Origin: Lactobacillus sp. ESL0684
GTDB taxonomy: Bacteria > Bacillota > Bacilli > Lactobacillales > Lactobacillaceae
NCBI RefSeq assembly: GCF_029392675.1
Contig: NZ_CP113941.1
Location: forward strand, 1,531,001 to 1,595,000
Length of the DNA stretch: 64,000 nt
Direction: 5' to 3'
Part shown: one piece after another, positions 16,332 through 27,600 of the stretch
Layout of the letters: each line of letters starts with the position of its first letter
Numbering within the stretch: position 1 is the stretch's first letter
The notes under the pieces: generated by a model
The model's input: the letters and a program-made list of their open reading frames with translations, nothing else
The model's database searches: none
What the model was told of the DNA's origin: nothing
Program-made: the position numbers and the translations under genes

Positions 16332-17766
16332 CAACTAGTTCCTTCCATTGTTTTGCGATTGCACTATTGCGATATTTATCAATTCCAACTTGCGTATTAC
16401 GACGTAATTTTACGTAATCTGCCTTGAGCAAACGGGTAATCCCCTCTTTAATTTGTGCGACATTAAAGTCATCATCATCACGCTTTAGTTCCTGGACAAA
16501 GCCATTTTCACCATCACGAATTAGTTGTGTGGCACCGAAGCGCGCGTTGAAGGTCACCACTGGTAATGCAGCATTCAGTGCTTCGATATAAGTTAACCCG
16601 AAACCTTCTGAAAATGAAGTAGAAATAAAGGCATCATGCCTTGGATAAACCAACTCTAAGTGTTGCGATAAGCCGCGTACGTGAATATATTTTTCAGCAT
16701 GCTTTTCTTTAACAAGATCTTCTAAATGTTGCTTTTCTTCACCAGCACCATAAATATCAAAGGAAATATTCTCCCCCTCATCATGCAATTCGGCAACTGC
16801 CTTAACCGCAATATCGACGTGCTTTTCTTTAGCCAGACGCGAAGCCGTAATCAGCTTCAAGCCTTTACGGTCGCGATCCTTAATATCTTTTGGTCGATCG
16901 CTAATGCCCCCAACCGGAATTGCTGAAATCTTTTGTGCTTCCTGAGGAAAATCGATTAGCAAGTCTTGCCTTTGCTGCTCTGTTGAGACAACTACTTGGT
17001 CAACCTTGTTCAAGTGATCTAGCAAGTATTCATAATAATTATTCCAGAACGGCTTGTCTGGATCCTTACGATCTGCCAAGTGATCGGCATGGATTAGATA
17101 AATAAGCTTCGCATCAGGAATTGGTTCATTCATTAAGGCTTCATCAGCCCAATCGCCACGGTCAATATAGAAGTTGCTCTTACCGCCAAAGAAACGGTCA
17201 AGTTCACTGAAGAAGTAGTGATATAGCCTTACCACATTAGCAAAGAAGAGATGTTCACCATTTTGAGAATAGAGGTGGAAGTTTTGCATACGATTTTCTT
17301 CATGGGCATTATCCACGGTTTCGTATGACACCTTCAATTCACCAGTCTTGGTATTGAAAATTTGCGTTTGATAAGTTCTAACCAATAATATTTTACTATC
17401 AGGCTCCTGTTTATTCTGTTGTTTAACAAAGTGATGCACAATATGCATTCCCGAGTCGGTGTACAGCTCATTAAGCCGCATCGTATTAGTGTTGTCACTC
17501 AATGTTCTAGCCTTCTTTTCAGGGAAGGTTTCTGTTAGACCATCTTTTAGGTAATCGTCTCCTAAGACAAAGTATTCCCACATATTAATGACATTTTGCT
17601 CTTTCAAGCGCCATTTAGCCATGGCTTTATGCAGTTCTGGTACTTTTGCTAAAAAGACAAAGCGATAAGGTAGCTTCGCTTCTTCAAATCGTTTGGCACG
17701 ATAAAATTCGGAATGCTCAATTCCGGAATTTCCCATCCCCATTGCTTGATTAATAAAAAAATCCAT
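16312..17766 (-). CDS. gtfA: Accessory Sec system O-GlcNAc transferase GtfA
   Basis: 484 residues, normal length for GtfA, the GT4-type GT-B enzyme that transfers GlcNAc to Ser/Thr of the serine-rich repeat protein in complex with GtfB. The N-terminal MGMGNSGIEHSEFYRAKRF is the characteristic GtfA opening with the acceptor-side helix. The C-terminal Rossmann domain shows LITASRLAKEKHVDIAVKAV and the E-x7-E nucleotide-sugar motif EGFGLTYIE. It overlaps gtfB and begins 8 bases after asp3, so all are co-translated. The start ATG has a GAGG-type site just upstream. Confidence 0.9.
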   Translation of the reverse strand: MDFFINQAMGMGNSGIEHSEFYRAKRFEEAKLPYRFVFLAKVPELHKAMAKWRLKEQNVINMWEYFVLGDDYLKDGLTETFPEKKARTLSDNTNTMRLNELYTDSGMHIVHHFVKQQNKQEPDSKILLVRTYQTQIFNTKTGELKVSYETVDNAHEENRMQNFHLYSQNGEHLFFANVVRLYHYFFSELDRFFGGKSNFYIDRGDWADEALMNEPIPDAKLIYLIHADHLADRKDPDKPFWNNYYEYLLDHLNKVDQVVVSTEQQRQDLLIDFPQEAQKISAIPVGGISDRPKDIKDRDRKGLKLITASRLAKEKHVDIAVKAVAELHDEGENISFDIYGAGEEKQHLEDLVKEKHAEKYIHVRGLSQHLELVYPRHDAFISTSFSEGFGLTYIEALNAALPVVTFNARFGATQLIRDGENGFVQELKRDDDDFNVAQIKEGITRLLKADYVKLRRNTQVGIDKYRNSAIAKQWKELVDGLRTN

Positions 17767-17774
17767 TTTTCCTC

Positions 17775-18584
17775 CTAGTTATTATTACTAATATAAGCAC
17801 GCAGTATTTTAACTAATTCGCCTGTGGCATGATTGTTGTCGATCTGTAAAACATAATTACTTTGCCTGAATTTATTAAGATATTTGACAAGCTCTTCTAT
17901 TTGCGAAGTCGTAAAGTCGCCAATACCTGAACTTTGGACAGGCATTAAGATAAAGAGATGTTCTTGCTTTGGTTCAAAGTTCAATGCTTGGATGGTGGCA
18001 GTATAGTTACGCACATGAATGTGCAATCGGCTACGTTCTTGAGGTTCTTGAGGTTCAATTAGGACAGTGCGAATGCCGCCAACCATCTTCGTGGTAATGG
18101 CATATTCTGAAAGCAGCGGCGCAGCAGCTAGTAATACCATTTTGAAGCGCAGCTTTTGATTACCTAAACTAGCCAATTCAAGCCAGTAGCTGGCTTCTTT
18201 AGCAGTTAAACTAAAGGTACCTGCTTTTCCAGAAAAAATCTGATAATTGAGTTGTTGATCATCTTTATCAAAAGTAGTCATTGCCAGCGACAATGAATGC
18301 TCGGGCTGCTCTTGACTTATAATCTGAAATTGATAATCCACATCTTTTGTCAATCTTGGCATGATAATATCAGGAATAAAACCTCCATCGACAATTTTCA
18401 TTTCTTTCCATAAAATTAGCGCTTTACCCGGTGAAACTATTGCGTTTTCATAGATTAAATCCTCATCTTCAAAATGCACCTTTGCACCATACATATAGAT
18501 ATAGCCCATATTCCGTGGTCTAAATAGGAGATATACCGTTACCAGTTTATTATCAGTCATTACGACCCCATTCTTAACATTCAT
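17775..18584 (-). CDS. asp3: Accessory Sec system protein Asp3
   Basis: 269 residues as drawn. Asp3 is a carbohydrate-binding-module-like subunit of the Asp1-Asp2-Asp3 complex. The segment GYIYMYGAKVHFEDEDLIYENAIVSPGKAL matches the conserved Asp3 beginning (tyrosine-rich strand, then GxxIxF-D-x-I-x-F-x-N-P/S-P). A later IEELVKYLNKFRQSNYVLQIDN extension and an Asp/His-rich tail lengthen it. The drawn start has no ribosome-binding site; the ATG eight codons on (18560), behind GGGG, is a likely true start. First gene after the serine-rich protein, separated by a hairpin at 18587-18624. Confidence 0.75.
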   Translation of the reverse strand: MNVKNGVVMTDNKLVTVYLLFRPRNMGYIYMYGAKVHFEDEDLIYENAIVSPGKALILWKEMKIVDGGFIPDIIMPRLTKDVDYQFQIISQEQPEHSLSLAMTTFDKDDQQLNYQIFSGKAGTFSLTAKEASYWLELASLGNQKLRFKMVLLAAAPLLSEYAITTKMVGGIRTVLIEPQEPQERSRLHIHVRNYTATIQALNFEPKQEHLFILMPVQSSGIGDFTTSQIEELVKYLNKFRQSNYVLQIDNNHATGELVKILRAYISNNN

Positions 18585-18586
18585 AT

Positions 18587-18624
18587 AAAAAGCATTCCTA
18601 AATAAATATTCGGAATGCTTTTTT
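18587..18624. terminator. Hairpin between SRRP gene and asp3
   Basis: Strong stem AAAAAGCATTCC/GGAATGCTTTTT located directly after the serine-rich gene and only a few bases before asp3. It can end most SRRP transcripts while letting a fraction read into the export/glycosylation genes, giving high substrate-to-machinery ratio. It reads as a terminator on both strands. Confidence 0.75.
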
Positions 18625-18674
18625 AAGATTCATTAGTCTAAATAAGCATACTCTTATTTTACCACTAAATCAGC

Positions 18675-21600
18675 TTATTTCTTCTTAAAATTTTTAGCTA
18701 AAACGTATTGTCCGTTACGAATATGGTAATACGTCTTACCATTAATCTTCTTGGTACTATAAGTCTTAACTTTCGTGCCTTTCTTTAACACCTTGGTACC
18801 GATTCTCTTGCCATGCTTATCATAGATATAAGCATTGTGCTTGAGCTTAGGTTCCTTACCAATAACATTGCCGGCTGCCAAGTATTTACCATGACGAAGA
18901 TTGTAGAACTTGCGACCATCTACATAAATAGTCTCATAACCCTTAATCTTCTTGCCCTTCTTCAATACCTTGTTACCGATCCGCTTGCCGTTCTTATCAT
19001 AGACATAAGCATTGTGATGCAACTTACCTTCAAGACCAATGAAGTTACCCGCTGCTACGTAATGCTTGTTACCAATACTGTAGAAGTAACGACCATTAAT
19101 CAACTTCTTGTCACCATAAGTCTTAACAATTGAAGTCCGTTTCAAAACTAAGCTGTTAGCACGTTTACCACTCTTGTTGTAAACATAAGCGTTGTGAACC
19201 AGTTTTCTAGAAACAGCTGACTTAGGATCAATGTCTTCATCAGTGTCATCAGTATCACGATCATCAACCGTCGTCGTATTAGTAGTAGCAGGAACAGTCG
19301 CTGCTGGTACATAAATTGGACGATTTGCTTCAGAAGTTGAAGTACTATAGCTGACTGATGTTGAGTCATTCGTTGATACTTCTGTGGAAGCTGAGTCACT
19401 AACTACTGTGCTGTAACTTGCCGAGGCTTCACTATTCTGCGATACTTCTGTCGAGGCTGATTCTGAAATCACTGTACTATAACTGGCTGAGGCTTCACTA
19501 TTCTGTGAAACTGCTGTCGAAGCTGAGTCTGAAATCACTGTGCTGTAGCTGACTGACTTCGATACTTCTGTTGACGCTGAGTCACTAACCAATGTACTAT
19601 AGCTGGCCGAGGCTCTACTGTTCTGTGATGCCTCTGTTGAAACTGAATCACTAACTACTGTACTGTAGCTCTTTGACGTCGATTCGTTATGCAAAGTTTC
19701 CGTTGAAGCCGAGTCGGAAATTACTGTACTGTAGCTGACTGACTTCGATACTTCTGTCGAAGCTGAGTCACTAACTACTGTGCTGTAACTTGCTGAGGCT
19801 TCACTATTCTGTGAAACTGCTGTCGAAGCTGAGCCTGAGATCACTGTACTATAACTGACTGACTTCGATACTTCTGTTGAAGCTGAGTCGGAAATTACTG
19901 TACTGTAACTTACTGACTTCGATACTTCTGTGGAGGCTGAATCAGAAATTGCTGTACTGTAACTTACTGACTTCGATACTTCTGTGGAGGCTGAATCAGA
20001 AATTGCTGTACTGTAACTTACTGACTTCGATACTTCTGTCGAAGCTGAGTCACTAACCAACGTACTATAGCTAGCCGAGGCTCTACTGTTCTGTGATGCC
20101 TCTGTCGAAGCCGATTCACTAACCAACGTACTATAGCTGGCCGAGGCTCTACTGTTCTGTGATACCTCTGTCGAAGCAGATTCACTAACCAACGTACTAT
20201 AGCTAGCCGAGACTCTACTGTTCTGTGATACCTCTGTCGAAGCCGATTCACTAACCAACGTACTATAGCTAGCCGAGACTCTACTGTTCTGTGATACCTC
20301 TGTCGAAGCAGATTCACTAACTACTGTGCTGTAGCTCTTTGAAGTCGATTCGTTATGTGAAGTTTCTGTTGAAGCTGAGTCGGAAATTACCGTACTGTAA
20401 CTCTTTGACGTTGATTCGTTATGCGAAGTTTCTGTTGAAGCCGAGTCGGAAATTACTGTACTGTAACTCACTGACTTCGATACTTCGGTCGATCCTGATT
20501 CACTAACCAACGTACTATAACTAGCTGAGGCTCTACTGTTCTGTGATACCTCTGTGGAAGCCGATTCGCTGACCAACGTACTATAGCTGGCCGAGGCTCT
20601 ACTGTTCTGTGATGCCTCTGTGTAAGCTGATTCGCTAACCAACGTACTATAGCTAGCTGAGGCTCTACTGTTCTGTGATGCCTCTGTTGAAACCGAATCA
20701 CTAACTACTGTACTGTAACTCTTTGACGTCGATTCATTATGCGAAGTTTCAGTTGAAGCTGAATCAGAAATTACCGTACTGTAACTCTTTGAAGTTGATT
20801 CGTTATGCGAAGTTTCAGTTGAAGCCGAGTCGGAAATTACTGTACTGTAGCTGACTGACTTCGATACTTCTGTCGAAGCTGATTCACTAATTACTGTACT
20901 GTAGCTAACTGACTTCGATACTTCTGTTGACGCTGATTCACTAACCAATGTACTATAGCTGGCCGAAGCTCTACTGTTCTGTGATGCCTCTGTCGAAGCA
21001 GATTCACTAACCAACGTACTATAGCTGGCCGAGGCTCTACTGTTCTGTGATGCCTCTGTTGAAACCGAGTCACTAACTACTGTACTGTAGCTCTTTGAAG
21101 TTGATTCGTTATGTGAAGTTTCCGTTGAAGCCGAGTCGGAAATTACCGTGCTGTAGCTGACTGACTTCGATACTTCTGTCGATCCTGATTCACTAATTAC
21201 CGTACTATAGCTGGCTGAGGCTCTACTGTTCTGTGATGCCTCTGTTGAAACCGAATCACTAACTACTGTACTGTAGCTCTTTGACGTTGACTCATTATGC
21301 GAAGTTTCTGTTGAAGCTGAGTCGGAAATTACCGTACTGTAGCTGACTGACTTCGATACTTCTGTCGATCCTGATTCACTAACTACTGTACTGTAGCTCT
21401 TTGAAGTCGATTCATTATGCGAAGTTTCCGTTGAAGCTGAATCAGAAATTACCGTACTGTAACTCTTTGACGTCGATTCGTTATGTGAAGTTTCAGTTGA
21501 AGCTGAGTCGGAAATTACTGTGCTGTAGCTGACTGACTTCGATACCTCTGTTGACGCTGATTCACTAACTACTGTACTGTAGCTCTTTGAAGTCGATTCA

Positions 21601-24600
21601 TTATGCGAAGTTTCAGTTGAAGCTGAATCAGAAATTACCGTACTGTAACTCTTTGAAGTCGATTCGTTATGCGAAGTTTCTGTTGAAGCCGAGTCGGAAA
21701 TTACTGTACTGTAACTCACTGACTTCGATACTTCGGTCGATCCTGATTCACTAACCAACGTACTATAGCTAGCCGAAGCCCTACTGTTCTGTGATGCCTC
21801 TGTTGAAACCGAATCACTAACTACTGTACTGTAACTCTTTGACGTCGATTCATTATGCGAAGTTTCAGTTGAAGCCGAGTCAGAAATTACTGTACTGTAA
21901 CTCTTCGACGTTGATTCGTTATGCGAAGCTTCAGTTGAAGTTGAGTCGGAAATTACCGTGCTGTAGCTGACTGACTTCGATACCTCTGTTGACGCTGATT
22001 CACTAACCAATGTACTATAGCTGGCCGAAGCTCTACTGTTCTGTGATGCCTCTGTCGAAGCAGATTCACTAACCAACGTACTATAACTAGCCGAAGCTCT
22101 ACTGTTCTGTGATGCCTCTGTTGAAGCCGATTCACTAACCAACGTACTATAGCTAGCCGAAGCTCTACTGTTCTGTGATGCCTCTGTCGAAGCCGATTCA
22201 CTAACTACTGTACTGTAGCTCTTTGAAGTCGATTCATTATGCGAAGTTTCTGTTGAAGCCGAGTCGGAAATTACTGTACTGTAGCTCTTTGACGTTGACT
22301 CATTATGCGAAGTTTCTGTTGAAGCTGAGTCGGAAATTACCGTACTGTAGCTGACTGACTTCGATACTTCGGTCGATCCTGATTCACTAATTACCGTGCT
22401 GTAGCTGGCCGACGTAGAACTATTTTGCTCTACTGCTGTCGAGCCTGATTCACTTACTACTGTACTGTAGCTGACTGACTTCGATACCTCTGTTGACGCT
22501 GATTCACTAACTACCGTGCTGTAGCTGGCTGACGTAGAACTATTCTGCTCTACTGCTGTCGAGCCTGATTCACTAATTACTGTACTGTAGCTAACTGACT
22601 TCGATACCTCTGTTGACGCTGATTCACTAACCAACGTACTATAGCTAGCCGAGGCTCTACTGTTCTGTGATGCCTCTGTCGAAGCCGATTCACTAACTAC
22701 TGTACTGTAGCTCTTTGAAGTCGATTCATTATGCGAAGTTTCTGTTGAAGCCGAGTCGGAAATTACTGTACTGTAGCTCTTTGACGTTGACTCATTATTC
22801 GAAGTTTCTGTTGAAGCTGAGTCGGAAATTACCGTACTGTAGCTGACTGACTTCGATACTTCTGTTGACGCTGATTCACTAACCAACGTACTATAGCTAG
22901 CCGAGGCTCTACTGTTCTGTGATGCCTCTGTCGAAGCCGATTCACTAACCAACGTACTATAACTAGCCGAGGCTCTACTGTTCTGTGATGCCTCTGTCGA
23001 AGCTGAGTCACTAACCAACGTACTATAGCTGGCTGAGGCTCTACTGTTCTGTGATGCCTCTGTTGAAACCGAATCACTAACTACCGTGCTGTAGCTTTCC
23101 GAGGTTGAACTATTTTGCTCTATCGCTGTCGAGGCTGACTCACTAACTACTGTACTGTAGCTAACTGACTTCGATACTTCCGTTGAAGCTGAATCAGAAA
23201 TTACCGTACTGTAACTCTTTGAAGTTGATTCGTTATGCGAAGTTTCAGTTGAAGCCGAGTCGGAAATTACCGTGCTGTAGCTGACCGACTTCGATACTTC
23301 CGTTGAAGCTGAATCAGAAATTACCGTACTGTAACTCTTTGAAGTTGATTCGTTATGCGAAGTTTCAGTTGAAGCCGAGTCGGAAATTACCGTGCTGTAG
23401 CTGACTGACTTCGATACTTCCGTTGAAGCTGATTCGCTAATTACCGTGCTGTAGCTGACTGACTTCGATACTTCTGTCGAAGCTGATTCACTAATTACCG
23501 TGCTGTAGCTGGCCGACGTAGAACTATTTTGCTCTACTGCTGTCGAGCCTGACTCACTAACCACTGTGCTGTAGCTAACCGACTTCGATACTTCTGTCGA
23601 AGCTGATTCACTAATTACCGTACTGTAGCTAGCTGAGGTTGAACTATTCTGCTCTACTGCTGTCGATCCTGATTCACTAACTACCGTACTGTAGCTAACT
23701 GACTTCGATACTTCCGTTGACGCTGATTCACTAACCAACGTACTATAGCTAGCCGAGGCTCTACTGTTCTGTGATGCCTCTGTCGAAGCCGATTCACTAA
23801 CCAACGTACTATAACTAGCCGAGGCTCTACTGTTCTGTGATGCCTCTGTCGAAGCTGAGTCACTAACCAACGTACTATAGCTGGCTGAGGCTCTACTGTT
23901 CTGTGATGCCTCTGTTGAAACCGAATCACTAACTACCGTGCTGTAGCTTTCCGAGGTTGAACTATTTTGCTCTATCGCTGTCGATCCTGACTCACTTACT
24001 ACTGTACTGTAGCTAACTGACTTCGATACTTCTGTCGAAGCTGATTCACTGACTACCGTGCTGTAGCTTTCCGAAGTAGAGCTATTCTGCTCTACTGCTG
24101 TCGAGGCTGACTCACTTACTACTGTACTGTAGCTAACTGACTTCGATACTTCCGTTGAAGCTGATTCGCTAATTACCGTGCTGTAGCTGGCTGAGGTTGA
24201 ACTATTCTGCTCTACTGCTGTCGATCCTGACTCACTAACCACTGTACTGTAGCTGACTGACTTCGATACTTCCGTCGAAGCTGATTCACTGACTACCGTG
24301 CTGTAACTTACTGAGGTTGAGTCATTATGCGAAGTTTCCGTTGAAACCGAGTCGGAGACTACTGTACTGTAGCTTTCCGAAGTAGAACTATTCTGCTCTA
24401 CTGCTGTCGAGCCTGACTCACTAACTACTGTACTGTAGCTGACTGACTTCGATACTTCCGTTGAAGCTGATTCACTGACTACCGTGCTGTAGCTGGCCGA
24501 CGTAGAACTATTTTGCTCTACTGCTGTCGAGCCTGACTCACTAACCACTGTGCTGTAGCTAACCGACTTCGATACTTCTGTCGAAGCTGATTCACTAATT

Positions 24601-27600
24601 ACCGTACTGTAGCTAGCTGAGGTTGAACTATTCTGCTCTACTGCTGTCGATCCTGACTCACTAACCACTGTACTGTAGCTGACTGACTTCGATACTTCCG
24701 TTGAAGCTGATTCGCTAATTACCGTGCTGTAGCTGACTGACTTCGATACTTCTGTCGAAGCTGATTCACTAATTACCGTACTATAGCTGGCCGAGGCTCT
24801 ACTGTTCTGTGATACTTCTGTCGAAGCTGATTCACTAATTACCGTGCTGTAGCTGGCCGACGTAGAACTATTTTGCTCTACTGCTGTCGAGCCTGACTCA
24901 CTAACCACTGTGCTGTAGCTAACCGACTTCGATACTTCTGTCGAAGCTGATTCACTAATTACCGTACTGTAGCTAGCTGAGGTTGAACTATTCTGCTCTA
25001 CTGCTGTCGATCCTGATTCACTAACTACCGTACTGTAGCTAACTGACTTCGATACTTCCGTTGACGCTGATTCACTAACCAACGTACTATAGCTAGCCGA
25101 GGCTCTACTGTTCTGTGATGCCTCTGTCGAAGCCGATTCACTAACCAACGTACTATAACTAGCCGAGGCTCTACTGTTCTGTGATGCCTCTGTCGAAGCT
25201 GAGTCACTAACCAACGTACTATAGCTGGCTGAGGCTCTACTGTTCTGTGATGCCTCTGTTGAAACCGAATCACTAACTACCGTGCTGTAGCTTTCCGAGG
25301 TTGAACTATTTTGCTCTATCGCTGTCGATCCTGACTCACTTACTACTGTACTGTAGCTAACTGACTTCGATACTTCTGTCGAAGCTGATTCACTGACTAC
25401 CGTGCTGTAGCTTTCCGAAGTAGAGCTATTCTGCTCTACTGCTGTCGAGGCTGACTCACTTACTACTGTACTGTAGCTAACTGACTTCGATACTTCCGTT
25501 GAAGCTGATTCGCTAATTACCGTGCTGTAGCTGGCTGAGGTTGAACTATTCTGCTCTACTGCTGTCGATCCTGACTCACTAACCACTGTACTGTAGCTGA
25601 CTGACTTCGATACTTCCGTCGAAGCTGATCACTGACTACCGTGCTGTAACTTACTGAGGTTGAGTCATTATGCGAAGTTTCCGTTGAAACCGAGTCGGAG
25701 ACTACTGTACTGTAGCTTTCCGAAGTAGAACTATTCTGCTCTACTGCTGTCGAGCCTGACTCACTAACTACTGTACTGTAGCTGACTGACTTCGATACTT
25801 CCGTTGAAGCTGATTCACTGACTACCGTGCTGTAGCTGGCCGACGTAGAACTATTTTGCTCTACTGCTGTCGAGCCTGACTCACTAACCACTGTGCTGTA
25901 GCTAACCGACTTCGATACTTCTGTCGAAGCTGATTCACTAATTACCGTACTGTAGCTAGCTGAGGTTGAACTATTCTGCTCTACTGCTGTCGATCCTGAC
26001 TCACTAACCACTGTACTGTAGCTGACTGACTTCGATACTTCTGTTGACGCTGATTCACTAACCAACGTACTATAGCTAGCCGAGGCTCTACTGTTCTGTG
26101 ATGCCTCTGTCGAAGCCGATTCACTAACCAACGTACTATAACTAGCCGAGGCTCTACTGTTCTGTGATGCCTCTGTCGAAGCTGAGTCACTAACCAACGT
26201 ACTATAGCTGGCTGAGGCTCTACTGTTCTGTGATGCCTCTGTTGAAACCGAATCACTAACTACCGTGCTGTAGCTTTCCGAGGTTGAACTATTTTGCTCT
26301 ATCGCTGTCGAGGCTGACTCACTAACTACTGTACTGTAGCTAACTGACTTCGATACTTCTGTCGAAGCTGATTCACTGACTACCGTGCTGTAGCTTTCCG
26401 AAGTAGAGCTATTCTGCTCTACTGCTGTCGAGGCTGACTCACTAACTACTGTACTGTAGCTAACTGACTTCGATACTTCCGTTGAAGCTGATTCGCTAAT
26501 TACCGTGCTGTAGCTGGCCGACGTAGAACTATTTTGCTCTACTGCTGTCGAGCCTGACTCACTAACCACTGTACTGTAGCTGACCGACTTCGATACTTCT
26601 GTCGATCCTGATTCACTAACTACTGTACTGTAGCTCTTTGAAGTCGATTCGTTATGTGAAGTTTCTGTTGAAGCTGAGTCGGAAATTACTGTACTGTAGC
26701 TAACTGACTTCGATACTTCTGTCGAAGCCGATTCACTAATTACCGTACTATAGCTGGCTGAGGTTGAACTATTCTGCTCTACTGCTGTCGATCCTGACTC
26801 ACTTACTACTGTACTGTAGTTGACTGACTTCGATACCTCTGTGGAAGCTGATTCACTAACCAACGTACTATAGCTAGCCGAGGCTCTACTGTTCTGTGAT
26901 GCCTCTGTCGAAGCCGATTCACTAACCACTGTACTGTAGCTGACTGACTTCGATACTTCCGTTGAAGCTGACTCACTAACTACCGTGCTGTAGCTGGCCG
27001 AGGTTGAACTATTCTGTTCTACTGCTGTCGAGCCTGATTCACTGACTACTGTACTGTAGCTAACTGACTTCGATACTTCTGTCGAAGCTGATTCACTAAC
27101 TACCGTACTGTAGCTCTTTGAAGTCGATTCATTATGCGAAGTTTCTGTTGAAACTGAGTCAGAGATCACTGTGCTGTAGCTTTCCGAAGTAGAGCTATTC
27201 TGTTCTACTGCTGTCGAGCCTGACTCACTAACTACTGTACTGTAGCTAACTGACTTCGATACTTCTGTCGAAGCTGATTCACTAACTACTGTGCTGTAAC
27301 TTACTGAGGTTGAGTCATTATGCGAAGTTTCCGTTGAAACTGAGTCAGAGATCACTGTGCTGTAGCTTTCCGAAGTAGAACTATTTTGCTCTACTGCTGT
27401 TGATCCTGATTCACTAACCACTGTACTGTAGCTGACTGACTTCGATACTTCCGTTGAAGCTGACTCACTAACTACCGTGCTGTAGCTGGCCGAGGTTGAA
27501 CTATTTTGCTCTACTGCTGTCGATCCTGACTCACTAACCACTGTACTGTAACTAACCGACTTCGATACTTCTGTCGAAGCTGATTCACTAATTACCGTAC

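Noticed and set aside
20018-26256. Arg/His-rich minus-strand frames of 60-99 residues within the SRRP gene (RHHRTVEPRLAIVRWLV-type)
   Set aside because: They are another frame of the serine codon repeats on the same strand, occurring wherever the repeat is homogeneous, without ribosome-binding sites.
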